A DNA stretch of 64,000 nt from Flaccisagitta enflata (lineage: Eukaryota; Chaetognatha; Sagittoidea; Aphragmophora): contig OZ231126.1 in NCBI GenBank assembly GCA_965153355.1, positions 93,000,001-93,064,000 of the forward strand, given 5' to 3'. How positions within the stretch are numbered: the stretch's first letter is position 1; each line of letters opens with the position of its first letter. The position numbers were made by a program, and so were the translations under genes. The notes beneath the pieces were generated by a model that made no database searches, was not told the DNA's origin, and saw only the letters and a program-made list of their open reading frames with translations. Below are positions 10,875 through 64,000 of the stretch, one piece after another.

Positions 10875-11289
10875 GGGCAGCGGCCCCGAAGGGGTTGATA
10901 ACCTATGATTTCACACATATGGGGGATTTTCTTCTTCTCCTTCTCCTCCTCCATCCCTCCCCCCCGATCCCAGTCTCGAGGCCTAAATCCCAGTCTCGAG
11001 GCCCAAATCCAGTCTCGAGGCCTAAATTCCAGTCTCGAGGCCCAAATCCAAGTTTTGAGGGCCAAATCCCAGACTCAAGGCCCAAATCCTAGCCTGGAGG
11101 CTGAGATTTGGGTCTCAAGGCTGGGTTCTGGGCCTCCGGGCTATGATATAGGCCTTGAGGCTGGGATATGGCCCTCAAGACTGGGATTTGGGCCTCGAGA
11201 CTGGGATTTAAAGGGGGGACGTAGAAGGAGAAGAAAATCCCCAATATGTGTGAAAGCATAGGTCATCAACCCCTTCAGGGCCGCTGCCC
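10875..11289. repeat. Palindromic minisatellite element (GGGCAGCGGCCCC ends), copy 1
   Basis: The outer arms are inverted copies of GGGCAGCGGCCCCGAAGGGG plus ACCTATG-TTTCACACATAT and a CTTCTTCTCC block. Between them lies a ~20-bp minisatellite whose polarity flips near 11085: the left half repeats CAGTCTCGAGGCCCAAAT and the right half its complement. The whole 415 bp therefore folds back on itself, minisatellite included. ORFs on both strands are repeat artefacts. Confidence 0.85.
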
Positions 11290-11394
11290 AAAAATGATGT
11301 TCTTATAAAAAACAGGTTGCTCAAGCATCATTATGGTCAGCGGTTCCCAATGCCTCATGATATCATTCAGTATTGTAGTGTTGAGAGAATGGAG

Positions 11395-12015
11395 CAGCAG
11401 CTCTGGTGAGGTCGTTGACCTATGATTTCACACAGGGCAAATTTATTCTTGGTTTTCAAATGTGTCTTTGGAGCTAATGGGTAATATAAGGGGTTTGAAG
11501 GTTGGGTTGTGAGTTAAATTTTGGGTTTGAGGTTAAGATTGAGGATTTTTATTTGAATGGCCTGATTTAGGATTCTGGTGCTTGATTTATGGTCAGAGGC
11601 CTGGTTTGGGGTCTGGGAGGCCTGATTTGGGGTCTGAGAGACTTAATTTTCGAATCCGAGAGGAACAATCTGCGGGCTAAGAAGCTTGATTTGCGATCTG
11701 AGAAGCCTGATTTGAGGTCTAAGAGGCTTAATTTAGGGTCTGAGAAACCTGATTCAGGATCTCAGAGACATGATCTGGGGTCTGAGAGGCCTAATTTGAG
11801 ATTTGCTAGGTGTAATTTGGAGTTTGGGAGGCTTGATTTGGGGTTTGAGAAGCCAAATTTGGGGTCTAAGAAACCAGATTTGGGATCTGAGAGGCCTGAT
11901 TTGGGTCCTAAGAAGCCTGATTTGAGGCTTCAGGGGCGGGGGAAGACACAAACATTATATCAGAAAAATTGCTGCATGTGAAAGCATAGGTCATCGACTC
12001 CTCTGGGGCCGCTGC
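11395..12015. repeat. Palindromic minisatellite element, copy 2
   Basis: The left arm GCAGCAGCTCTGGTGAGGTC runs to ACCTATGATTTCACACAG, and the right arm reads GTGAAAGCATAGGTCATCGA up to GGGGCCGCTGCC. The centre is a one-directional ~20-bp array (GAGAGGCCTGATTTGGGGTCT variants), so unlike copy 1 the array is not itself mirrored. A 130-codon frame here is repeat-derived. Confidence 0.75.
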
Positions 12016-13246
12016 CCAAAAAGGGTATTCATGTTCTTAGCTTATTTTGGCCAGTTTTAGGCCAGTTTAGCGAATATGCCTGAGTGGAGCCTTATGAATC
12101 ACTTACACATGTTAGGTAGCACCTTTATCAGTCTCAATACCAAAAATTGTTGAAATCGCTCAAGCCGTTGCTGAGATATAAGAGTTTGAATACCGCTACT
12201 ACGGTGGCTCGCCTGGGATGTATTCATCCGCGTGGGCTGCGAGAACGGAAAGCGTTACAATTCATCACTCACTCACTGATAGGTGCGGGTTAAATTTTCA
12301 TTGCGAGTCAACAAATCGGAGTTTAGACCTGAAATTTTGGGTCCAAATGTAGAATTTAAGCGGCTTTTATGTCACGTCAAGGAATTGAATGAAATAAATA
12401 TTGTTTCGGCGCCAGAGGGGACTACTTTAAGTGTGACACAAGTGTGACACCTGAAAACGAGGGAGCTTCTGAATTGTAACGCCGTATAAAAATAATCATT
12501 TCTCTGCATTGGAACCGAAAAAATCCTTGAAAATTGGGGCAAAAGTCCCTCAACTAGTTGTTGATGGGTTGGGAAAAAAAAATTGGCTTATTATCAAAGC
12601 AAAGACGGGTTTAAAAAAAAAATAGTAGATACTCTCAATTCTGAGCGGAAAATGACAAAAAAATTATGAGGCCGAGTACTTGTTTTCTTATTTTTTTTTC
12701 AGCACTTTATGATTGAAATAACAAGTCCAGTTTTTTTATACATTCCACTAGAAGGATAATGATTGCTTAGAAGCTATGAAATGATTTTCATTGACATTTT
12801 TTGGTAGGTTAAGCTTGCATTTTGCTTGCAGGGACAGAATCGGGGACAAGCAAAATAGTCCCTTCGACCCCTATTTTAGACCCCCTAAAAGTAGTTGATG
12901 TCACCAAAACTGGTTTGGCAAGGCGCACTGGGTTATGAGGTACGTCACTAAACCTTTGTGGCCTAGTTCAAAACAAACGATGGAGCAGAAACACTCCTAA
13001 AGTGGTGGAGAGTAACGATTTTTCGCGCGCATGACGAAATGCGACAACAACCAGAGAAATTTGAAGAAAAGATTCTTAGGTTTCATAATCAGGTTTCTAT
13101 ATACGGGTACCTCTTACAGTTTTTGCGTACTACTACAAAATATGATTTTTAAAAATCAATGAGTAACTTCCCATTACAAGCAAAAAAAAACAGTTTTATT
13201 TTCTTGTACCTATGTACACCAGGAACTTAAGGTATTTTATTTTGTA
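12016..13246. other. Non-coding, fragments of dispersed repeats
   Basis: No gene is seen. A segment near 12130-12180 (AATACCAAAAATTGTTGAAA, GCTCAAGCCGTTGCTGAGAT) matches a phrase style common to many invertebrate repeats. The inverted twin of the 116-140 segment lies at 13028-13052. Confidence 0.5.
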
Positions 13247-15246
13247 CAGTACGATGGGAGCAATGACGACCTAGACTGAGGATAGATTTTAGGTATCTCA
13301 ATTTTATTTGTACCATAAAATATTTGAGATCTAGGCTAGTTGAAAATAGCTCTATTGAGTTAAAATGTTTGCATCTCTTCAATTTCAACTGGCGACTTGA
13401 CCTCATCAAGACTTCATTCTCCAAAGTTCTAACCTATTTGAATAGATCAAGTGGAAAATATAAATGGTTCAGAAGAAAAAATCGGCTTTATCAGCATACT
13501 ATCTAGCTCATATATATATCGACAAGCATTTAAGGGACTAGAGGTGACCAATCTGAACTTACTGAGACAGCTTTATCTGGCCTGGGAGGTGCTAATGATA
13601 CCCAATGAGTACCAAAAATCGAGTAACTAACGCTGGTCACTGCCAACAGCCTCCAATGCTTATTCACAACATAGACCAAATAGGCAGATTCATGTCCTCA
13701 GATTGGTACATATTCTGACGACCCTGGACATTAAAAATCTGAAACAATTAGAGTTTTGGGTTGAGTAGATATGTACCAACAACTGTGCGATTTCAAATGT
13801 TCACTGGAAGCTATTTCAATTAGGTAGATTGAATCTATTCTAATGTGAAGGTATTGAGGAATGGGCAATTCTCATGAATCAAATCGGGTGGCCCTTCAGC
13901 ACCTCTCTCCGATATCACATAAAAAGTTTCATGCACTTTTGATGTCAGGAACAAGTGAAAAAACGTACCGCTAATTTTCAATACCTCAGCTTGATTTGTT
14001 CTGATTTGAATTGGGTAACATGCATTTTAATTGATTCGGCCTTTGTGACTTGTTGTTTCAGGCCAGTATCATGGTAACTCGTTGCTAGGAAAACACGCAA
14101 CTTTGAATTTCAGTGCTGCTTGCTTCCTAGTGTACAGTAATGGTATAGCAGTCTCTATTACGTCATGCTATATCAATAGTGAGTTGATCAAACAGACTTG
14201 AGTGCCTAAAAATGTGTGGACTGTACCAGTCATTAATCACCATAAACCTAATTATTGATTTTTTTCATATGAGACAACTGGAAGCCCTTAAAGCAATACC
14301 TCTGTTTAGAATGAAAAAATCATAAAAATGGTCAATTTCAACCCCACTGGGTCATTTGGATTGCAATTGAAGCAAAAGGAAGGACCCACCATTTGCTAGA
14401 GAATGTTAAAATGCTTAGAAAATCCATACTCAGGTAATTTTTGAAACCTAAATATGCAATACTAAGTATTTAATGGATTCTAAAGATTTTTTTTATCAAT
14501 TCTATGCCAATAAACCAACTAATTCCCATTTTGTCGATATATTTATGAGCTTGATAGTAATCGGTCCATTTTTACAGGTTTTATGGCAATTTTAAATTTT
14601 GCCCAAAAACCAATTTGCATAACTTTTGTTTATTAAAGATAGCCATAAAACCTATAAAAATGATCCCATTGAGCTGATTTTTTTTCAAGCCTCTTTAAAA
14701 TTTTCCGCCCGATCTACCGAAATAAGTTAAAACTTTGAAAAATGAAGTCTTGATAAGGGCTAGTCACAAGTTAAAGTTTAAGAGACACATGCATTCACTC
14801 AATAGCGCAACCTTTAATTAACCTAAACCTAAAATGTTTTAAGATGCAAATAAAATTATGATACTTAAAAATCTATCCTCCAATCAAAGCAGGGGTGTAT
14901 TTAGTTATATGATCTTTGATTATTTCCCCCCCCCCTGCCTTTGATTTTATTCCCCGCGATGCGTCGCATGGCGTTAAAAAATCAATGATTTTCTTGCCCC
15001 TAAAGCTATAAAACAGTGTTTTTGAGGTTTAAATAGTGTTAAATTGTGTTTTACTAATCAGTATCTATGATTTGATACTGCCAAAAGTTTTATTTTCCCT
15101 AAATTTTCTGATTTTCTCTTTTTCTCCCTTAAATTTTCTTCCCCACCTCCAAACCCTTTGACTATTCCCCCCCCCCCAACAGGGGGGGGGGAATGTAGAA
15201 CAATATACAGGCCTGAGTCTAGGTTGTCATTGCTCCCATTGTACTG
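13247..15246. mobile_element. 2.0-kb TIR element with TA target duplication, no transposase
   Basis: Flanked by TA on both sides. The left end CAGTACGATGGGAGCAATGA and the right end CATTGCTCCCATTGTACTG are inverted copies, and the arms continue to about 80 bases (GAGGATAGATTTTAGGTATC against its complement at 14846-14880). The right arm is split by the hAT-like insertion at 14890-15215. Interior parts near 14650-14750 resemble the right arm of the element at 40978-41594, so the two are related. CAGT ends with TA duplications suggest the Tc1/mariner-pogo group. Confidence 0.8.
14890..15215 (+). mobile_element. hAT-like MITE, copy 1
   Basis: Starts CAGGGGTGTATTTAG and ends ATATACAGGCCTG, giving short inverted ends of the hAT type. 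It contains CCTGCCTTTGATTTT, a CCCCGCGATGCGTCGC block, and facing C and G homopolymers near 15165-15192. It matches the copy at 56479-56788 along its length. Flanking octamers AATCAAAG and AGTCTAGG are similar enough to be a decayed 8-bp duplication. Confidence 0.8.
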
Positions 15247-16043
15247 TAATTCTTTTTGGTGATGGCCTACTAGGTACTGGTCTCTATTTTTGGGTACATC
15301 CAATGGCTGGTTAATATCAAACATATATTCTAAAGATTAGGTTTGGCGTTTTTGGTTTTTCCATTTTTAGCATAAAAGTGCCCTCCGAGGTACTGAGAAA
15401 GGTCGGCCCACAGATATTTCATTGCTCTGGAACAAATAAAATGAATATCAAAGCTTGACTTTGTTTGGATGTAAAAAACCCTGTAAATTTGTATGTTTGA
15501 ATGCTTTTATGAATAATGAGTAAATGAGTTTATAGAAAATAGATACTTTAATGCCATATTACAACAATATGGTATCAAAATCTAATGGAATTTTGACACA
15601 TAACGAATGAAATTCATTAAATTCTCCTAATAGTTCATATTTTAAAATTCAATTAGTTTTTAGCAATGATCAGCTAAAAAATCAATATTTTGCATTGATT
15701 TTTTTTGCATTGTGCTCAACATGCAATTCATAATGATAGCCAAAAGTTTATATTCTATGATCTATTTTTTGACCTTTATGACTGGGACCTGCATGGCTGA
15801 TCTTGCTCCGTGTCGTAAAATAATGGTATGTATTAAGTATATCAGATAGCAGAACGACTCATCGATCGTCAAATTGCTAGAAGAATTAAGGAGCTTCATA
15901 GCCCATCGGGGTAGATTTCATGCAAATTAAAGGGACAAACAAAAAAAAAAACCTAATTCGCGGAGTTGCAAAAAAAAAATCGTTCAGGATTTAAAAATAA
16001 AATCATCTTCCACATTGGAACTTGGAAGCTCTTGCACTCAGAA

Positions 16044-59345
<43,302 letters not shown>

Positions 59346-59871
59346 CTGAAGATCAATGAAAACATACTTATCCTACTATCATACATTCACACTATCATCC
59401 TTATACTATCATACTATACTATCACACTGTCGTGGGTCTGCTTGAGGCCGCCGACCCGCGGCCCTCCAAAAGTTTACTCTTCCCTTGTATAGTTGAGCCT
59501 AACTAGAGCGCATGTCATGGGACTGGACAGATTTCATTGGTTATTGCTTATTTAGAAATGACCAAAAATTGCTAGAAGACCTGAAAATGCCATGCCTTAT
59601 ATGCGGGTGCGCTCTAGCGAGGTTCGACTGTACATTGCCTGATTTAGACAATTTCAAAGTCCAAGTACGTTGTACTGAATTAACAGTGACGTCAAAACGT
59701 ATGAAATCTGATTTTAAAAGTTAATTCCCGTCAATCCATCATTCCGTCAAATCTTTGTCGAAATGGGTTGAACATGATCTTGACATCTTGCATCTTACAC
59801 TGATCATTCATATGATAATTCGCTTTCTTTGGGGGTTGATACGACCAATTCATCAAACGTGTTTCTTTATA

Positions 59872-60563
59872 CAGGTTTGGATGGATTATAAAATGCTATA
59901 TGTCACTTTCTAACCCACCCCACCCTACAGCACAAACCACTTATAGTAGAGGCATGAAATTTGGTATGGAAAGTCAGTGGGAGAATACTTTTTGGGTCAT
60001 CAGAGGGTTTTTTCAATTTCCGCCCCTTTGCAGAGATATGGGGGTGGGGTGGGGAGGCCCCTGAGGGTTGAAAAATCTTTAAAAAATTTTTTTTTGAGTT
60101 TTTGGATTTTTTCAATTGGATATGTTGTATTAGGCCCTATTAAACATAAAAAACTAAAAATTATTACAAAATTCTCATTCTAAGTGATTTTATGAGTATT
60201 TTTAATGTTTTTGAAATACTTCGTTCTAACGTTTAAAAGTACATAACTTTTCAAATTTTGGGAATAAATCAAAAATTTTTGTATATTTATCATGATATAA
60301 ACTAGATTTAACCAATACAAGTCAAAAGTAAGAAAAAAATTGAAAAATTTATTTTTGAAATTTTTCAACCCATACGGGCTACCCAGCCCCACCCCATATC
60401 TCTGCTCAGGGGCGGAAATTGGAAAAAACCTCTGATGGCCCAAAAAGTATTCCCCCACTGACTTTCCATACCAAATTTCATGTCTCTGCTATAAGTGGTT
60501 TGGGCTGTAGGGTGGGGTGGGTTAGAAAGTGACATATAGCATTTTATAATCCATCCAAACCTG
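59872..60563. mobile_element. 692-bp MITE with ~200-bp inverted arms, TA duplication
   Basis: CAGGTTTGGATGGATTATAA and its complement bound the element, with TA on both sides. The arms (about 59872-60075 and 60365-60563) share GCACAAACCACTTATAG-type blocks, AAATTTGGTATGGAAAGTCA and CATATCTCTG. No transposase. Confidence 0.9.
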
Positions 60564-60605
60564 TAATCTCTTTCAGAGACATCATATGTATGGTGAATTA
60601 ACATT

Positions 60606-60848
60606 CATGAAGCAAAAACATCAGTTTTGGGTTCACATACATTTATTGGTGGAAAATAGTCTAAATTTTCGAGTAATTTAGCTTACTCATAATTCATAGA
60701 CTATTCATAGACTATTCATAGACTATTCACAGACTATTCACAGACTATTCATAGACATGAATTGTGAGTAAGCTAAATTACTCGAAAATTTAGACTATTT
60801 TCCACCAATAAATGTATGTGAACCCAAAACTGATGTTTTTGCTTCATG
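60606..60848. repeat. Perfect-armed fold-back with CATAGACTATT loop repeats
   Basis: Arms of about 90 bp (CATGAAGCAAAAACATCAGT … AGCTTACTCA) are almost identical inverted copies. The loop is five copies of an 11-bp CATAGACTATT/CACAGACTATT unit. Confidence 0.92.
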
Positions 60849-61266
60849 AAGGTTTATAATCTGTTTCTTTTCATACACGCACCAACCGCCGCAGTATTGA
60901 TGAGGTTACATAGCAGAAAGCTTCTGATCATATAAAACAACATGATTAAATTCTTAATGAAAGCACTATTTACAAATTGTACTATACTGCTAATCAATTG
61001 GTCGTTATCATATGTGGCAAAACAATACAAAATTATTATTGTATTTCAACCAAATAATCATCTCGTACAGGGTTTATCTGAATAAAATTTTAATATTACG
61101 GGAAAGTTCAGTACTTTTTACAGATGGAAAATTCAGCACGCTTTTAGTTGCTGGCTATGCGACTCTAAAAGAGGGTACGTCCCTTAGTAGGAAGGCCCGA
61201 GGGTAACGCGAAATTTAAGATGACGCGAAATCGACTGGAATAGTGATCTTTGAGTTAGGGTGAAGT

Positions 61267-61820
61267 GGGGTAAAATGGGTCACTTTTTCGATTATATTTT
61301 TAATATCTCTTAATTTTTTACTAAATAAAGAATTTTATGATTGATTACGGACAATGTGTTTTTTCTCTACTACCACAAAAAAGAAAATTGCCTCCAAGAA
61401 ATGAGCGAGGAGGGCAACCCCAACCTTTCTAAAAACAAGTAGGTGACCCATTTTACCCCATCAAGGTGGGGTAAAATGGGTCACCTACCTTCTTTCGAAA
61501 AATATCGGCCACTATTTCATTCCAAGTGAAGAGTTGCAACGCATTAGTGAAAAATGTAAGACCTAACATATCAATTGAGCTAAAAAAGACATTTAAAGGC
61601 AAAAAATATAAGGTCATGTGATAAGTTTTTTGAAAATAACGGTTTAGCATCAAATCATTATATTTATATTATAAAATCTTTTAACAACAATAGAACAAGA
61701 TGTTCAGGGCAGGAATGAGCTGTATCTCACTTGCTCTGACCCATGAGATACGATAACAAGCACATCTCGGCATTTTTTTGAAAATTTGATGATTTTAGCA
61801 TGGTGACCCATTTTACCCCA
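61267..61820. mobile_element. Two adjacent GGGGTAAAATGGGTCACC MITEs
   Basis: GGGGTAAAATGGGTCAC (61267) is inverted at 61442-61460; seven bases later the same sequence starts again (61468) and is inverted at 61802-61820. This gives two head-to-tail elements, or one element with a duplicated end. Confidence 0.8.
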
Positions 61821-62390
61821 CATGGCCACATTACTGAAAAGTATTTTTTTAGCTAACTATACTTAAAAACTTAAAACTATCACTGACCACGTTTAACCAT
61901 CCATCCGTAGTACGTTGGTAGAGGGTAATTGCTTTCCTCCTCTATTTGGTCTCCATGGAAACCAGAAGTTTGTTTTATGCCTAGCGACGCACAATTTTTA
62001 TCAATTTACTATTTAATTTCACAATATATCCAAATACTACAAACAAGAGGCAATTATCTGTCTTGGAGGAGTATATGGCATCCTTTTCCCTAGATGAGGA
62101 GCAAAAATTGCTTCATTTCAACAGATGTTAGCAAAATTTTTAAAAAAAGCTTCAAAATTACAGTCCCCGACTGGGGACTGTAATTTTTGAAGCTTTCTCG
62201 TTGCGTAAACGCAACTCGATGAGATACACGACAAAACAGCAATTTCAAAAAAAAAAAAAATATTCAGTATTGTTTTAATGATAACAAAACTTGATAATGA
62301 TAACAATAGGGGATGATGATGATGATGACAACCAGCGATGTATGGCAAGGGACTTCAGGGACATCACGTGACGTCCCTGCTGTCGGGCTT

Positions 62391-62393
62391 GAA

Positions 62394-62428
<35 letters not shown>

Positions 62429-62580
62429 CAGACAGAGACAGAGACAGAGAGAGAGACAGAGAGAGAGAGAGACAGACAGACTATTTGACAGACTATTTGA
62501 CAGACAGAGAGACACACAGAATAACAGATAGACAGACAGACAGAAAGACAAACAGACAGAAAGACAAACAGACATAAAAA
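62391..62580 (+). repeat. (GA)n / GACA microsatellite
   Basis: GAGAGAGA passing into GACAGACAGA and GACAAACAGA words. Open frames here are artefacts. Confidence 0.95.
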
Positions 62581-62779
62581 CGGCAGATAAAATTTTTTGA
62601 ATGAAATCTAACGAAAGGAAATAATAAACGAGTGTGCCAAACAAAATGAGGCAAGGGCTTGATTGACATGTGTTGATAATTAGTATGCTTTGCCCCTTCC
62701 TGCTAAATAGTTTTTCCAGATACTTTTTATTCACAATACACTTAATTGTTTCAATCAAGTGAAAACAGATCTATTTGAT

Positions 62780-63907
62780 AGATAAAAAGGTTAAAAACAA
62801 CAGTCCTCGACTGTAGTCTATTTGGTGTCCGACCCGGCTACTCAGTCTGACCCGGCTACTCAGTCTGACCCGGCTACTCAGTCTGACCCGGCTACTCAGT
62901 CTGACCCGGCTACTCAGTCTGACCCGGCTACTCAGTCTGACCCGGCTACTCAGTCTGACCCGGCTACTCAGTCTGACCCGGCTACTCAGTCTGACCCGGC
63001 TACTCAGTCTGACCCGGCTACTCAGTCTGACCCGGCTACTCAGTCTGACCGGCCCGGCTACCAAATGCATACCTTAAAATCCAAAAAAAAAAAAAATTTC
63101 AAAAAAAAATTTTTTCTTTCAAAAAAAAAAATTTAAAAAAAAAAAAAAAATTTTCAAAAAAAAATTTTTTTCAAAAAAAAGACAAAGACAAAGACAAAGA
63201 CAAAAAAAAGACAAAAATTTTTTTCAAAAAAAAATTTTTTTTTCAAAAAAAAAAAAAAAAATTTTTTTTTCAAAAGACAATTTTTTCAAAAAATTTTTTT
63301 CAAAAAAAAAAATTTTTTTCAAAAAAATTCTTAAGTCCAAGAAATAATGTTACTAGATACATCATAAATACCCTTATATTTTCTTAACCAATACTCAGAA
63401 TTTACTGAAATCTTGCAGGGGAGCTTTAATTGATGCAATGAACCTTCACAACAAGTTTGAACAACATTGGTGACTCTTTACTACCCTTCCCCTATGTAAA
63501 TTGCACAAGTCTAGGAATTAATATTACTAGCAAAATACCCTAATATCTTCTAAACCAATACTCAGAATTATCCGAAATCTTGCAGGGGAGCTTTAATCAC
63601 TACAATGAACTTCCAAAACAAGTTTAAACAACATTGGTGAACCTTTACTACCCTTCCCCTATGTAAATTTCATAAGTCCAGGAATTAATATTACTACAAA
63701 TATAATAGGCAAAGGGTATTAAATATTTATGAATGTTGTTGAAAGTTGGTACACAGGTTAGTAATGCCCTCAAAATAACACTGACCAAGTTTCATCAACA
63801 TCTGAGTTGTGGTTCTCAAGTTTTTAAGGGTTGACACAACAAACAGACGGCTTACTACACGATCAGTGCTATGTTATAGTCCTCGACGTAAACTGATCGT
63901 CGAGGAC
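62780..63907 (+). mobile_element. Helentron-like element, CTCG type, complete
   Basis: 5' TTAAAAACAACAGTCCTCGA-CTGTAG, then about thirteen 18-bp units (CCCGGCTACTCAGTCTGA, 62828-63060), A/T homopolymers, two ~170-bp units, GACACAACAAACAGACGG, GCTATGTTATA and the perfect 3' hairpin GTCCTCGACG…CGTCGAGGAC (63879-63907). Confidence 0.8.
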
Positions 63908-64000
63908 AATAACCATCTTGATGAGAATCACTCTTTTATTTGACACTTTTTGTCTAGAATTAGCTGAGAAAGCATAGGAATCATAAAAAATCAGTGAAAA

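Larger units (their letters stand above)
62146..64000 (+). mobile_element. Helentron-like element, CCCC type, cut by window end
   Basis: The 5' hairpin GCTTCAAAATTACAGTCCCC-GACT-GGGGACTGTAATTT and CTCGTTGCGTAAACGCAACT match 50515 closely. It contains GAT and GA repeats and then a complete CTCG-type element (62780-63907). Its own 3' hairpin is not seen before 64,000. Confidence 0.55.

Noticed and set aside
61453-61653. Minus-strand frame considered as an upstream RhoGEF exon
   Set aside because: It lies inside the GGGGTAAAATGGGTCACC element and shows no RGS or PDZ similarity.

Overview
This window is nuclear DNA from an animal. It is AT-rich, its genes have many introns, and it is crowded with transposon remnants and simple repeats. 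No sequence here fixes the species. A marine invertebrate is a guess from the repeat style; the multi-exon Rho guanine-nucleotide exchange factor (RhoGEF) supports Metazoa.

Two coding units are well supported. The first is an intact 1,214-codon reverse-transcriptase ORF at 1390-5034 (+). It has an N-terminal PHD-like zinc finger, a long His/Pro/Gln octapeptide repeat, an RT domain with an IMDD catalytic box, a CCHC-like knuckle and a restriction-like endonuclease motif, so it reads as a non-LTR retrotransposon. The second is a gene on the minus strand from 59345 down to a stop codon at 16044. I assembled 17 exons whose GT/AG sites and codon phases all agree. In order it encodes the possible end of an RGS-like region, a C1 domain with complete zinc-ligand spacing, a DH domain, a PH domain and a long Pro/Ser/Asp-rich tail. 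This is the layout of the RhoGEF2 / ARHGEF11-ARHGEF12 family, which links G-alpha-12/13 to RhoA. Its 5' exons lie beyond 64,000.

Layout: 1-5.4 kb retrotransposon and flanks; 5.4-9.3 kb minisatellite and a weakly supported plus-strand spliced transcript that runs into a terminal-inverted-repeat (TIR) element; 9.3-16 kb TIR elements and palindromic minisatellites; 16.0-59.3 kb the RhoGEF gene, including a 17.8-kb intron at 16.5-34.3 kb filled with nested repeats; 59.3-64 kb upstream intron sequence made of TIR elements and a Helentron-like composite element.

The most unusual structure is a set of composite elements at 21.2-24.7, 45.8-46.1, 50.5-52.0 and 62.1-64.0 kb. Their two ends carry matching short stem sequences. 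There are at least three different stem sequences, each kept consistent between the 5' and 3' ends of one element, and in two places one element type is nested in the other. They have internal tandem repeats and a 3' terminal hairpin, like HINE/DINE-1 elements (non-autonomous Helentrons).
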